Shown here one piece after another: positions 33,936 to 43,248 of a stretch of DNA of 64,000 bases (within the stretch, counting starts at the first letter, position 1; each line of letters opens with the position of its first letter). The position numbers and the translations under genes are program-made. The notes under the pieces were generated by a model that saw only the letters and a program-made list of their open reading frames with translations, was not told the origin of the DNA and did no database searches. This DNA comes from Locusta migratoria (taxonomy: Eukaryota > Arthropoda > Insecta > Orthoptera > Acrididae): positions 138,986,730 to 139,050,729 of the forward strand of contig CM048746.1 of the NCBI GenBank assembly GCA_026315105.1. The letters run 5' to 3'.

Positions 33936-34132
33936 CAAAAATGTTCACATTTTTGTTAAGCTTATGGGACTTAACTACGGGGTCATCAGTCCCTAAACTT
34001 ACAAACTACTTATCAACTACTTACGAACTAGGACGGCACAAATATCCATGCCCGAGGGGGGATTCGAACCCCCGACCGTAGTGGCCGTGCTGACCGTGAC
34101 TGGAGCGCCTCAGTCACCTCGGCCACCGCGGC
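33936..34132 (-). mobile_element. tRNA-headed SINE, subfamily A
   Basis: It lies tail-to-tail with the SINE at 33710 with 40 bp between. C-runs flank it at both sides, which could be the duplication. Confidence 0.9.
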
Positions 34133-34704
34133 CGCCCCCCGCCCCCCTCCCGTGGTCACATGATCAGACCATGCAGTACGTCTCTTCGGGACGCCGAGTG
34201 TGTGGCAATGTTTACCTGCACGCAGCAAAAGGGGTGTAGTAGCAACCTGTTGATCCGTCCCCCTCCCCTCCCTTATTGTTTTGTCTGTAAATAGGTTCAT
34301 TTATATTTTCTAGAAGATTATTTTACAGCTTAGGTTAACTATATGACACAACCAACACAAAAGACACTATTCTTCGTTAATGCATGAAGCGACATAGTGA
34401 CGCTAGCTCAAAGAAAAGGACTGTCTCCTCGAAGATGGCTGCGAGTCCCGGCACGCACTGTTCACAGTACCTCTGTCCCCAATGCGGTTACGCGTTCAAC
34501 AAACGCTTGTTTCCAACTCCCAGATGCAGCTCCACAGTCTGTAACGTACACACTCTGAACTGCTTCTTGTGCCGCGCGGGCACGTGATCGGTGCCTCTGG
34601 ACGTCTTGCGGCCGCTGCGGATAGCCGTGGATGTCAATGGATAGCACGGTGGTTGCCGCCACAGTGCGATGGCACTTGCGCCGATAAGTGGCAATACATC
34701 GCTT
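34133..34704. other. No recognised gene
   Basis: C-rich start, then mixed sequence. Open frames (34384-34587 plus strand and others) carry no domain I can name. Confidence 0.4.
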
Positions 34705-34975
34705 ACAAGGAGGCCACATGTGTATCGGATTTTAGAATTTTTTGGTATTTACGGTTCGTGAAGTTCAGAACTCAAATAACAACCAGTCAAAGCCATTTGA
34801 CGCAACTCTCAAAAATTCTCGAGAAAATTGACTTTGAATTTTTGCAAAGTACACTTAAGTACCTATAATTAAAACGGTATCAGCATCTGTTGGTGCAGCT
34901 CAGGTGGTAGCGTTTTGGGTATAACACTGGCGTCAGTGGTTCGAATCCTGTTGTGACAGATTTTATTTTTTCAAT
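34705..34975 (+). repeat. Left arm of an inverted pair, with tRNA-like segment
   Basis: It starts acaaggaggccacatg and runs through gtgaagttcagaactcaaat to a tRNA-like part at 34883-34965 (gcagctcaggtggtagcg, ggttcgaatcc). Its reverse complement, diverged, is at 42150-42388. Both can be read as arms of one foldback or as two oppositely placed copies. Confidence 0.7.
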
Positions 34976-35217
34976 TGTATTCTAATACCTACATAATTTT
35001 AATATACAGGGTGAATCACTTAACACTTACCCCGCAAATATTGCGGAAACGGAAAGTGCGACTATTGTGCGGTTTTCACAGAATGGATTGATTGTCAGAG
35101 GCTCGTATTTTTAGCCAACAAACAGATTGTAATATTACTTAGAAAGTGTATTTTTAATGCAAACATACAGTTTTTTAAATGGAACAATGGTTGTTTCTAT
35201 CATGCACTGGAATTTTT

Positions 35218-35306
35218 GAATGTTCAAATGTTTGTTAAGCTTAAGGGACTTAAATGCGGGGTCATCAGTCCTTAAACTTACAAACTACTTATGAACTACC
35301 TTATAC
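35218..35306 (-). mobile_element. SINE, tail half (interrupted by LINE)
   Basis: Tail part of one SINE, ending at aactaccttatac. The head half resumes at 41248 after the LINE. Confidence 0.92.
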
Positions 35307-35935
35307 CCCCCAGGGGGCCCACAGTTCTTTTGTGGGTACGTGTGTGGCGCGCACGGGGCCCCGAGCTGGAGCAGCCTTTCTTCTGCCCCAGGCTGCTTCA
35401 CCTTCCCTCCCGGTGTATGCCTTCGCCCGGAGACGGGCGTATTTCACGAGTTCAGGTGTTTTCTTGTTGTCGTTTCTCTTATTCCTTGGTTCCTTCCTTT
35501 CTTACCCTTTGTTTCTGTCTCTCTCTCCTTGTCTTCTCCTCGCCTTCTTCTCCTCATTAGTCTCCGCCTCGGCGTTTGAGACACCTTTCCTTCTTTCTCT
35601 TCACTTCCTCTATTCTTCTTCTTTCCTCCCTGTGCGTGTCTGAAGGCCGACCCACGCATTATCATGCGTAGCAGGTGACGGGGTAACGCGTAATTCCCCG
35701 CCCCGGGTAGACAAGTAGGGCACGTACGTACCCCCTGGTAAAGGCCAGGCCCAGGGAGGGGTGATTACCCGAGCTGGTACCTTCCGAACATGCCAATTGG
35801 TCCCTCCGTCAGTTCTCGGGAGGTGTGACCTGAGGTGTGAACAATCACCTAAGGCGGGTAAGCCCTCGGAGAGGGCCCCCACTAGGAAGGAGCGCGCCAT
35901 CGGAGACGCCGGTAATCACGGGGGACACTTCCGCA

Positions 35936-37327
35936 ATGACTTCCTTCTCTTCTTCACTGACATTGACCCAGAAACGTAAGATAGACTCGCCTCAGCAAAA
36001 GAAGACTCTGCCTAATTTGCCGAAATTTCTTGTTGTGTCGCGCACCGACGGAAAAGACTTCAATTCTGTCAATCCTTTCGTTATACAGAAAGGTGTTGAT
36101 GCAATTGCTGGCCCTGTTAAAACCTGTTCGCGTCAGCGCAATGGCTCATTGTTGCTGGAAGTGGACAGTGCTTTCCAAGCCCAGAAACTTATCCGGACTA
36201 CGTTATTGCACACGTTTCCAGTCAAAGTAGAAGCGCACCGCACACTCAACTCGTCACGTGGGGTAGTTTTTACGAGATCCCTTGACGGGTTGTCTGATGA
36301 CGACATCCGGTCCTATATGTCCGATCAGGGTGTGACAGCCGTCCACAGGGTGATGAAAAAGGTAGATAACCAGCTGACACCGACTCGTACTGTGTTTTTG
36401 ACATTCGACAGAGTTGACCTCCCGTCGAAGGTCAAAGCAGGGTACGAAGTTATCTCAGTCCGCCCTTATATTCCAAACCCAACGCGCTGCTACCAATGCC
36501 ACAGGTACAACCATACCCGTGAACATTGCCCACATGCAGCAAAATGTGTCACTTGTGGTAGGGACGCCCATGAGGGGGATTGCCCACCTCCGTCCCCTCA
36601 CTGCCTTAACTGCAACGGCGACCATGCGGCTTCCTCTCGCGACTGCCCTGTATATAAGGATGAAAAAATCATTCAGCAAATTCGGGTTACGGAGAAGGTC
36701 TCGACATCTGCCGCTCGTAAGTTGTTGGCGGGTCGAAAGCCCACTGTCCTCCCAGCGGGTACATACAGTAAGGTACTCACCTCACCTCGACCTACCAAAG
36801 ATTCCAGTACCCAGACATGTGATTTCACTTTCGCTGACACAGTTGTGCGATCCGCCAGCCCGAAGATTGCCCGTTCCACGTCCCCGCTTCCTCCTGCTGC
36901 TTCTAAGGTACAGTCTTCGTCAACATCTAGTAAACCGCGGGCACCTAAACAAGATGCCCGGACCTTGAAAAAGGAACCCGTCCGTGAGGATTTTCTGCGT
37001 TCTCAGGCTTCCCAACCGTCAACTGCCTCTTCCCGCCGTCACTCTTCCAGAAGAGCTGACAAGAAAAAGAGTTCCTCTCCTTCCCCGCCGAGGCGTGACC
37101 CATCTGTCGCGCCGTCCAACAGTTGCCGGCCTCGGCCGTCTTCTGTTTCACCGGGACGCTCCGTTTGCCGGGCGCCCGGCCCTTTACCGGCGGTGGAAAC
37201 TGCCCCTCCTGATCAACTCAGGGAGGTGGCAGGCGCGTCGGTCGAACCTATGGACCACGACCCTTTGCCCCTGGACAGCGATAGCAGTGCTCCCTCGAAA
37301 TCCGGTCCACAGCGGCCGTCGAGGTGA
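35936..37327 (+). CDS. LINE ORF1 protein with zinc knuckles
   Basis: An RNA-binding Gag-like protein that coats LINE RNA in related elements. I place the start at the MTSFSSSLTL Met (35936); the frame is open from 35837, so an earlier Met is possible. The first third (about residues 25-170) has the look of the RRM-like region of insect ORF1 proteins. Three CCHC-type knuckles follow: CYQCHRYNHTREHC, CVTCGRDAHEGDC and CLNCNGDHAASSRDC. The C-terminal third is rich in Ser, Pro, Arg and Lys and looks disordered. It ends with TGA 49 bp before ORF2. No stop or shift is visible, and the length of 463 residues is normal for this type. Confidence 0.9.
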   Translation: MTSFSSSLTLTQKRKIDSPQQKKTLPNLPKFLVVSRTDGKDFNSVNPFVIQKGVDAIAGPVKTCSRQRNGSLLLEVDSAFQAQKLIRTTLLHTFPVKVEAHRTLNSSRGVVFTRSLDGLSDDDIRSYMSDQGVTAVHRVMKKVDNQLTPTRTVFLTFDRVDLPSKVKAGYEVISVRPYIPNPTRCYQCHRYNHTREHCPHAAKCVTCGRDAHEGDCPPPSPHCLNCNGDHAASSRDCPVYKDEKIIQQIRVTEKVSTSAARKLLAGRKPTVLPAGTYSKVLTSPRPTKDSSTQTCDFTFADTVVRSASPKIARSTSPLPPAASKVQSSSTSSKPRAPKQDARTLKKEPVREDFLRSQASQPSTASSRRHSSRRADKKKSSSPSPPRRDPSVAPSNSCRPRPSSVSPGRSVCRAPGPLPAVETAPPDQLREVAGASVEPMDHDPLPLDSDSSAPSKSGPQRPSR

Positions 37328-37376
37328 CCCCGCTCGCTACTTGGTTTTTATCCTTATTTCTTCTCTCATTTTTATC

Positions 37377-40300
37377 ATGGCGCTCCTTCAATGGAACATT
37401 CGCGGCATTCGTTCTAATCGGGAGGAGTTAAAATTACTCCTTCGATTGCACTGCCCGCTTCTAGTCTGCCTCCAGGAAACTAAGTTGCGTCCACGTGATC
37501 GTGCAGACTTTCCACACTACACCTCTGTGCGGTTCGACCTGCCACCCGTGGAAGGTGTCCCAGCCCATGGAGGGGTTCTGATGCTCCTTCGAGACGACGT
37601 CTATTTCCATCCCATTTCCTTGCACACTCACCTACAGGCAGTTGCCGTCCGCATCACCTTATCCACATTTACCTTCTCCCTCTGTAATATATATTCGCCA
37701 TCGTCATTTGCCCTTACTAGGGCAGATGTGCTAAACCTTGTTGACCAGCTCCCTTCACCTTTCGTGTTGGTAGGCGACTTTAATGCCCACCACCCCCTAT
37801 GGGGCTCTCCGGCACCTTGTCCGAGAGGCTCCCTTTTGGTGGACCTTCTCCAACACCTCGATCTTGTCTGCCTCAACACCGGTGCACCGACCTTCCTTTC
37901 TGACACAACACACACTTATTCCCATATAGACCTCGCAATATGCACTCCTCAGCTTGCCGGTCGGTTTGAGTGGTATGCACTTTCTGACACGTACTCGAGT
38001 GACCATTTCCCTTGTATCATCCACTTCCTACATCACTCCCCATCTCCACGTCCCACCAGTTGGAACATTTCTAAAGCCGACTGGGGGCTTTATTCTTCCA
38101 TGGCTGTTTTTCACAATCAGCATTTCCCCAACTGTGACAGTCAGGTCGAATACCTCACAGAGGTTATTCTCACTGCTGCTGAACGTTCCATACCTCGTAC
38201 ATCCTCTTCTCCACGTCGTGTGCAGGTCCCTTGGTGGACTGCAGCCTGCCGCGACGCGCTTCGAGCCCGACGCCGTGCCTTACGCACCTTCCGCCGCCAC
38301 CCAACTTTGGAGAATTGCATCAATTACAAACGTATGAGAGCGCAGTGCCGTCGTATCATAAACGACAGCAAGAAAGCTTGCTGGACAGCTTTTACTAGTT
38401 CTTTTAACCGTTTTACTCCCTCCACGGTTGTCTGGGGTGGCCTACGCCGTTTGTCCGGCATCAAGGTCCACTCCCCGATTCCTGGCCTGACCGTGGAGAA
38501 CGCGGTCCTCGTGGACCCAGCTGATGTTTCAAACGCATTGGGTCGTTTCTTTGCGGAGGTTTCGAGCTCTGCCCATTACCACCCTGCCTTTCTCCCTCGC
38601 AAACAGGTAGAGGAGGCACGGCCGCCTTCTTTCCGCTCTTTTAATCGTGAAAATTATAACGTCGCCTTCACCATGCAGGAGCTAGACCGTGCTCTCGCCC
38701 TGTCCCGGTCTTCTGCTCCCGGGCCCGATTCCATTCATATTGAGATGCTGAAGAACCTCTCTCCTGCGGGCAAGTGCTTTCTTCTTAGTACCTACAATCG
38801 CATATGGACTGAAGGTCATGTTCCCACAAGTTGGCGTGAAGCCATTGTTGTCCCCATCCCCAAACCAGGGAAGGACAAACACCTTCCTTCCAGTTATCGC
38901 CCCATTTCTCTGACGAGCTGCGTCTGTAAGGTGATGGAACGCATGGTTAACGCTCGGTTGGTCTGGCTCCTCGAATCTCGCCGCCTCCTGACTAATATAC
39001 AATGCGGTTTTCGTCGACACCGCTCTGCTGCTGACCACCTCGTTACGTTGTCGACCTTCATTATGAACAACTTTCTAAAGAAGCGTCAAACAGTAGCAGT
39101 GTTCTTCGACTTGGAGAAGGCATACGATACCTGTTGGAGAGCGGGTATTCTCCGCACATTACACACATGGGGCCTTCGGGGCCGCCTTCCTCTTTTCATT
39201 CAAACGTTTTTGGCGGATCGCAAGTTCCGGGTACGGGTGGGCTCTGTTTTGTCAGATACCTTTTGCCAGGAGAATGGGGTACCACAGGGCTCCGTCTTGA
39301 GTGTGGCGCTCTTTGCCATTGCAATCAATCCGATCGTGGACTGCCTTTCAGCCGACGTCTCCGGATCTCTTTTTGTTGACGATTTCGCAATTTATTGTAG
39401 CGCCCAGCGGACGTGTCTCTTGGAGCGTTCTCTCCAACGCTGTCTTGACCGTCTATATTCCTGGAGCATCGCAAACGGCTTCCGATTCTCCACTGAGAAA
39501 ACTGTGTGTATCAATTTTTGGAGATACAAGGAATTTCTTCCACCTTCTCTACGTCTCGGCCCTGTTGCTCTCCCTTTCGTGGAGACTACGAAATTCTTGG
39601 GACTCATGTTGGATCGGAAACTTTGCTGGTCCACACACGTGTCCTACCTGGCTGCCCGTTGTGCCCGATCCCTTAACGTTCTTCGTGTCCTCAGTGGCAC
39701 GTCATGGGGAGCGGACCGTACCGTCCTGCTTCACCTTTACCAGGCCATTGTTCAGTCGAAGCTCGACTATGGAAGCCTTGTGTACTCTTTAGCACGGCCG
39801 TCGATTCTCCGCCGTCTCAACTCTATCCACCATCGTGGATTACGTTTGGCGACCGCTGCATTTTATACCAGCCCTGTTGAAAGTCTGTATGCCGAGGCTG
39901 CTGTATTACCCTTGACCACTCGACGTGACATACTCGTGTGTCGGTATGCATGCCGCCTACGGTCGATGCCCAACCATCCCTCTTACAGATTATTTTTTGA
40001 CGACTCACTCGATCGCCAATATCAGTTGTCTGCGATTGCCTTGCTTCCACCGGGAGTTCGGTTTCGCCGCCTGCTACAGCGGCTCGATTTTACCCTTCCT
40101 TCCACCCTTCGGTTGAGCGAAAGCCCATTGCCACCGTGGCATCAGGCCCAGGTTCACACACACCTCGAACTTAGTTCGCTCCCCAAGGAGAGCACTCCGG
40201 ATTTGGTATACCGCTCGAGGCTTGTCGAACTCCGTTCGCGGTTCGATAATGCCGTATTTATTTACACTGATGGTTCCAAGAGCACTGCCGGTGTCGGATC

Positions 40301-41060
40301 TGCCTTCGTCGTCGGGGACAACCGGTTCCAATACAAGCTCCCTGACCGGTGCTCGACCTTCACGGCTGAGCTTTTCGCCCTCCACCAGGCCGTTTTGTAT
40401 ACCTGCCGCCAACGCCAACCTTTCTATGCCATATGTTCTGACTCCCTTAGTGCCCTGCAGAGTCTTAAGGACCCTTTCTCGAACCATCCTCTCGTGTATC
40501 GGATCCAACGCTCCCTCCATTTGCTGGCGGATGACAGCTGTCACGTTTCTTTCCTGTGGGTCCCTGGCCACGTGGGTGTGCCCGGGAATGAGGCCGCCGA
40601 CACAGCAGCCAAGGCATCAGCTCTTTTACCTCGCATGGCTACCTTTTGCGTCCCATCGGACGATGTTCAACGGGCTCTTCGCCGGAGTATCGTGTCGCAA
40701 TGGCACAGTGTGTGGCTTTCACTGTACAACAATAAATTGCGAACTGTCAAACCGATCCCGACCGCTTGGAGGACATCCTCACGCCCCTCTCGGCGGGAGG
40801 AGGTCATCCTGGCTCGGTTGCGGATCGGTCATTGCCGTTTCAGCCACCGTCACTTGCTATCCGCCGAACCTGCACCGCTATGCTCCTGCGGTGAACTGTT
40901 GACAGTGCGACATGTTTTACTGTCTTGTGTTAATTTTAATCATCTCCGTGTAGCCCTTCACTTTCCGTCTACTCTGGAGGAAATTTTAGCTGATGACACA
41001 CGAGCAGCTGCTCGGGTTTTGCGTTTTATGAACTTGGCCAACCTATCCAAGGATATTTAA
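37377..41060 (+). CDS. LINE ORF2: endonuclease, reverse transcriptase and RNase H
   Basis: A 1227-residue polyprotein that would nick the target and copy the element's RNA there. It begins MALLQWNIRGIRSNREELK, the start of an APE-type endonuclease, with CLQETKL, LVGDFNAHHPLWG and SSDHFPCI carrying the active site. The RT (about residues 480-760) has VVPIPKPGKDK, SYRPISLTSCVCKVMER, CGFRRHRSAADH, VFFDLEKAYDT, GVPQGSVLSVALFAIAI and the catalytic FVDDFAIYC. The RNase H part has FIYTDGSKSTAGVGSAF, TAELFALHQAV, ICSDSLSALQSL and WVPGHVGVPGNEAADTAAKA, all with the acidic residues kept. The C-terminal CSCGELLTVRHVLLSC is the Cys-His motif of I-related LINEs. The frame is uninterrupted. The reading upstream to 36984 overlaps ORF1 and is not part of the protein. 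It may be active. Confidence 0.93.
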   Translation: MALLQWNIRGIRSNREELKLLLRLHCPLLVCLQETKLRPRDRADFPHYTSVRFDLPPVEGVPAHGGVLMLLRDDVYFHPISLHTHLQAVAVRITLSTFTFSLCNIYSPSSFALTRADVLNLVDQLPSPFVLVGDFNAHHPLWGSPAPCPRGSLLVDLLQHLDLVCLNTGAPTFLSDTTHTYSHIDLAICTPQLAGRFEWYALSDTYSSDHFPCIIHFLHHSPSPRPTSWNISKADWGLYSSMAVFHNQHFPNCDSQVEYLTEVILTAAERSIPRTSSSPRRVQVPWWTAACRDALRARRRALRTFRRHPTLENCINYKRMRAQCRRIINDSKKACWTAFTSSFNRFTPSTVVWGGLRRLSGIKVHSPIPGLTVENAVLVDPADVSNALGRFFAEVSSSAHYHPAFLPRKQVEEARPPSFRSFNRENYNVAFTMQELDRALALSRSSAPGPDSIHIEMLKNLSPAGKCFLLSTYNRIWTEGHVPTSWREAIVVPIPKPGKDKHLPSSYRPISLTSCVCKVMERMVNARLVWLLESRRLLTNIQCGFRRHRSAADHLVTLSTFIMNNFLKKRQTVAVFFDLEKAYDTCWRAGILRTLHTWGLRGRLPLFIQTFLADRKFRVRVGSVLSDTFCQENGVPQGSVLSVALFAIAINPIVDCLSADVSGSLFVDDFAIYCSAQRTCLLERSLQRCLDRLYSWSIANGFRFSTEKTVCINFWRYKEFLPPSLRLGPVALPFVETTKFLGLMLDRKLCWSTHVSYLAARCARSLNVLRVLSGTSWGADRTVLLHLYQAIVQSKLDYGSLVYSLARPSILRRLNSIHHRGLRLATAAFYTSPVESLYAEAAVLPLTTRRDILVCRYACRLRSMPNHPSYRLFFDDSLDRQYQLSAIALLPPGVRFRRLLQRLDFTLPSTLRLSESPLPPWHQAQVHTHLELSSLPKESTPDLVYRSRLVELRSRFDNAVFIYTDGSKSTAGVGSAFVVGDNRFQYKLPDRCSTFTAELFALHQAVLYTCRQRQPFYAICSDSLSALQSLKDPFSNHPLVYRIQRSLHLLADDSCHVSFLWVPGHVGVPGNEAADTAAKASALLPRMATFCVPSDDVQRALRRSIVSQWHSVWLSLYNNKLRTVKPIPTAWRTSSRPSRREEVILARLRIGHCRFSHRHLLSAEPAPLCSCGELLTVRHVLLSCVNFNHLRVALHFPSTLEEILADDTRAAARVLRFMNLANLSKDI

Positions 41061-41156
41061 CCCTTTTAATTGTCTTTTATCTTTCGTTTTTAGCCTTTGC
41101 TGATGTTCTGACAGTCACCATTTTTTTGAGATCATAGCGAATCAATGTTCTGAGCT

Positions 41157-41187
41157 GGGCGCTAATGACCATAGAAGTTGTGCGCCC
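41157..41187 (+). promoter_or_regulatory. 3' hairpin of the I-like LINE
   Basis: gggcgc pairs with gcgccc around a loop holding taatgacc, directly before the A tail. Its design equals the SINE tail hairpin (gggact...agtccc, loop gatgacc). Probably the site read by the element's reverse transcriptase; that role is inference. Confidence 0.55.
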
Positions 41188-41195
41188 TAAAACCA

Positions 41196-41238
<43 letters not shown>

Positions 41239-41247
41239 ACCTTATAC

Positions 41248-41335
41248 TAAAGACGACACAAACAACCATGCCCGAGGACGTATTCGAACCCCCGACAGGG
41301 AACGTCTTCGCGCTTGGCCACTCCGCCGCGGCTGC
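41248..41335 (-). mobile_element. SINE, head half (interrupted by LINE)
   Basis: Continues 35218-35306. It runs from taaagacgacacaaac to gccgcggct and has a B-box complement (ttcgaaccc). Head-type nearer subfamily B. Confidence 0.9.
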
Positions 41336-41798
41336 ATTCTTTGACACCACTTGTGTACAAATAATTTTGAATGTCATTTTAGCACGTTTAGTTGGCAGCT
41401 ACAACCGTTCAAAGTTTCGGGGGCGAAGGCTGCGATAGCGTATCTGACTGGCGGAGTGGCTAACCCCTGGGGCACGGCCCACTGTCTCATGACCACCAGC
41501 CAGTTAGATACGCTGTCGTAGCCTCCACCCCCAAAACTTTGAATGGTTGTAGCTGCCAAACTAAACGTGTTAAAAATGTCATTCAAATTCTTTGTACACA
41601 GTGCATGATGGAAACAACCATTGTCCCATTTAAAAAGTTGGTTGCATGAAAAAATACACTTTCTAGGTATTTTTACTATCTGTTTATTGGCTAACAGTAT
41701 GAGTCCTTGACTACCAATCCATTCTGTGAAAACCTTACATCAATCGCACTTTCCGTTTCCGCAATATTTGTGATGCAAGTGTTAGGTGATTCACCCTA

Positions 41799-42149
41799 TA
41801 TAATGGTAATTTTTACGAAAAGTGCACTTATTTTTCTCTATTCGTAATTTTCTATAGTTCATAGAAGGTTAATGGTGGTTTCAGTCAAAAAACATCAGTT
41901 ACAAATTTTACAGTATTGACTCCACTGTTAGTTGACGGTAGTCTGATTTTTGAATTTGTGAAGAGATGCGACACTATTTGGAACGTTATTTCCATACCTA
42001 TTAATGGCTTTCCAAACATTTAACCTACTCAGTCATCGTTTTACGCGACGACAAGGTTTTCAGATCGTCTACATATGTATAAACAAAAACTGACCCAACA
42101 TGTGGAATTAGAGGTCCCAAAATGTTTAACATTGGCCTAACTGAATTCG
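41799..42149. other. No recognised gene
   Basis: AT-rich host-like sequence between the foldback and the right arm. Confidence 0.4.
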
Positions 42150-42388
42150 ATAAAAAAAAAAAAAAAAAAAAAAAGGAAAAAAAAGTGTCACTGAAGGAAT
42201 CGAAACACCGACGGATGCTGCAGCCGTTTTTATTATTGGTACTTACATGTAGGTTACTTTGCAAAATCGATTTTCTTGAGAGTTTTTGAGAGTTGTGTCG
42301 AATGGCTTAGCTGATGGTTATTTAAGTTCTGAACTTCACGTGGCGTATCAAAAAATTCTAAAATCCGATACCCATCTGGTCTCCTTGT
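42150..42388 (-). repeat. Right arm of the inverted pair, tRNA-like part shortened
   Basis: Reverse complement of 34705-34975. It ends tctggtctccttgt at 42388. Near 42190 only gaatcgaaacacc is left of the tRNA-like segment, and a run of over 20 A residues follows at 42151-42174. Confidence 0.68.
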
Positions 42389-42485
42389 TAGTCACTGCTT
42401 CCAAGTCGCTACCACACGGAGCGTCTTGGGCTTCATGGAAATGTCAACAAATACCACTCCGGCCAATTGTTACTGCGTGTCAGTG

Positions 42486-42690
42486 TTCAAAAATGTTCAA
42501 ATGTTTGTATTGCTTATGGGACTTAACTACGGGGTCATCAGTCCCTAAAGTTACAAACTACTTATGAACTAGCTAACACTAAGGACGACACAAATAACCA
42601 TGCCCGAGGGGGTGATTTGAACCCCCGACCGTGGTGGCCGTGCAGACTGTGACTGGCGCGCGGCAGACGACTCGGCCACCGCGGCCGGCA
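42486..42690 (-). mobile_element. tRNA-headed SINE, subfamily A
   Basis: Tail at left (aaaatgttcaaatgtttg), head at right (ccgcggccggc). gtgtca flanks on both sides may be a short duplication. Confidence 0.88.
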
Positions 42691-42712
42691 AGTGTCACAG
42701 ACAGTGTGTGTG

Positions 42713-42732
42713 TGGGGGGGGGGGGGGGGGGT
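42713..42732. repeat. G homopolymer tract
   Basis: About 18 G residues following a short TG run. Length may be unreliable in assembly. Confidence 0.9.
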
Positions 42733-42739
42733 ATAAGAA

Positions 42740-43247
42740 TGCACTGTTGTGTGTGGAGTAAAAGCGCGGCTGCGGTGTGTGTGTGTCTGGCGCTGCGCCG
42801 CCGCTGCCCACACGCTGCGCGCGGCCCATTGTGTCAGCTGGCCTGTTGCCGCCGCCGGATGCAGCGCCCGCTCCTCCTGGCGTGGCCCTGGCCGGGAATA
42901 TTGATGCGGCCACGCTGGCCCGGCCTACCGCGCCTCCAGCCCGGGCCTGCACATCCAGTGCAGGCGGCGGCAACGTGTCGCTATAAGGCCGCACGGACAC
43001 CACCGAGGTGCGACCGCAGCAGTGCAGGATCTACGACATCTCCCAGCCGGGACACAAACTCGACAGTGGCGACACCCCCCTCCACTCGCTCGACGCCGTA
43101 ACTCTTCTCGACTCCCCCCACTTGCCTGTTCGGCGCGTCGTCACTCTTATTGGCGCCTGACCCTACCCCCCAGCCCAAGTTGTCAGGGAGACCATTAGGC
43201 GCCCCTCTCCCAGTGTCTCCTGCGCCACAAGACTCCCCGGTTCGCTC
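42740..43247 (+). other. GC-rich island, possible exon or regulatory DNA
   Basis: CpG-dense sequence with no match to other repeats here. The frame from about 42992 to 43160 has C/G in most third positions and reads RTDTTEVRPQQ, CRIYDISQPGHKLDSG, then LDAVTLLDSP to a stop. No domain is recognised, a TAA lies just upstream in frame and no convincing splice acceptor is seen. The evidence is too weak to call a gene. Confidence 0.3.
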
Positions 43248-43248
43248 C

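Larger units (their letters stand above)
35307..41234 (+). mobile_element. Full-length I-like non-LTR retrotransposon, apparently intact
   Basis: A 5.9-kb element bounded by the perfect 13-bp duplication aactaccttatac at 35294-35306 and 41235-41247. It has a GC-rich 5' leader of about 0.6 kb, ORF1, a 49-bp spacer, ORF2, a short 3' UTR with a hairpin and a poly-A tail of about 40. GC-rich third positions throughout contrast with the AT-rich host DNA. ORF1 zinc knuckles and ORF2 with endonuclease, RT and RNase H place it in the I group of clades (I, Nimb or similar). The perfect duplication and long clean A tail point to recent insertion. Confidence 0.93.
35007..41798. mobile_element. Foldback element, about 0.7 kb, split by SINE and LINE
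   Basis: The left end cagggtgaatcact and right end gtgattcaccct are inverted. Arms of about 330 bp pair by eye along their length: ggaaacggaaagtgcga, acagaatggattg, gaaagtgtatttt and aatggttgtttc are each found inverted on the right side near 41600-41760. The hairpin tip is around 41460-41500. The left arm holds the SINE at 35218 and inside that the LINE at 35307. Possible TATA flanks sit on both sides. There is no transposase; the class is unknown. Confidence 0.8.

Noticed and set aside
36414..36968. 184-codon frame inside ORF1
   Set aside because: Shadow of the ORF1 frame, with no motifs.
36984..37376. N-terminal extension of LINE ORF2
   Set aside because: It overlaps ORF1 in another frame, whereas the endonuclease starts at the Met at 37377.
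40074..40571. 165-codon minus-strand frame
   Set aside because: Antisense of the RNase H region of LINE ORF2.
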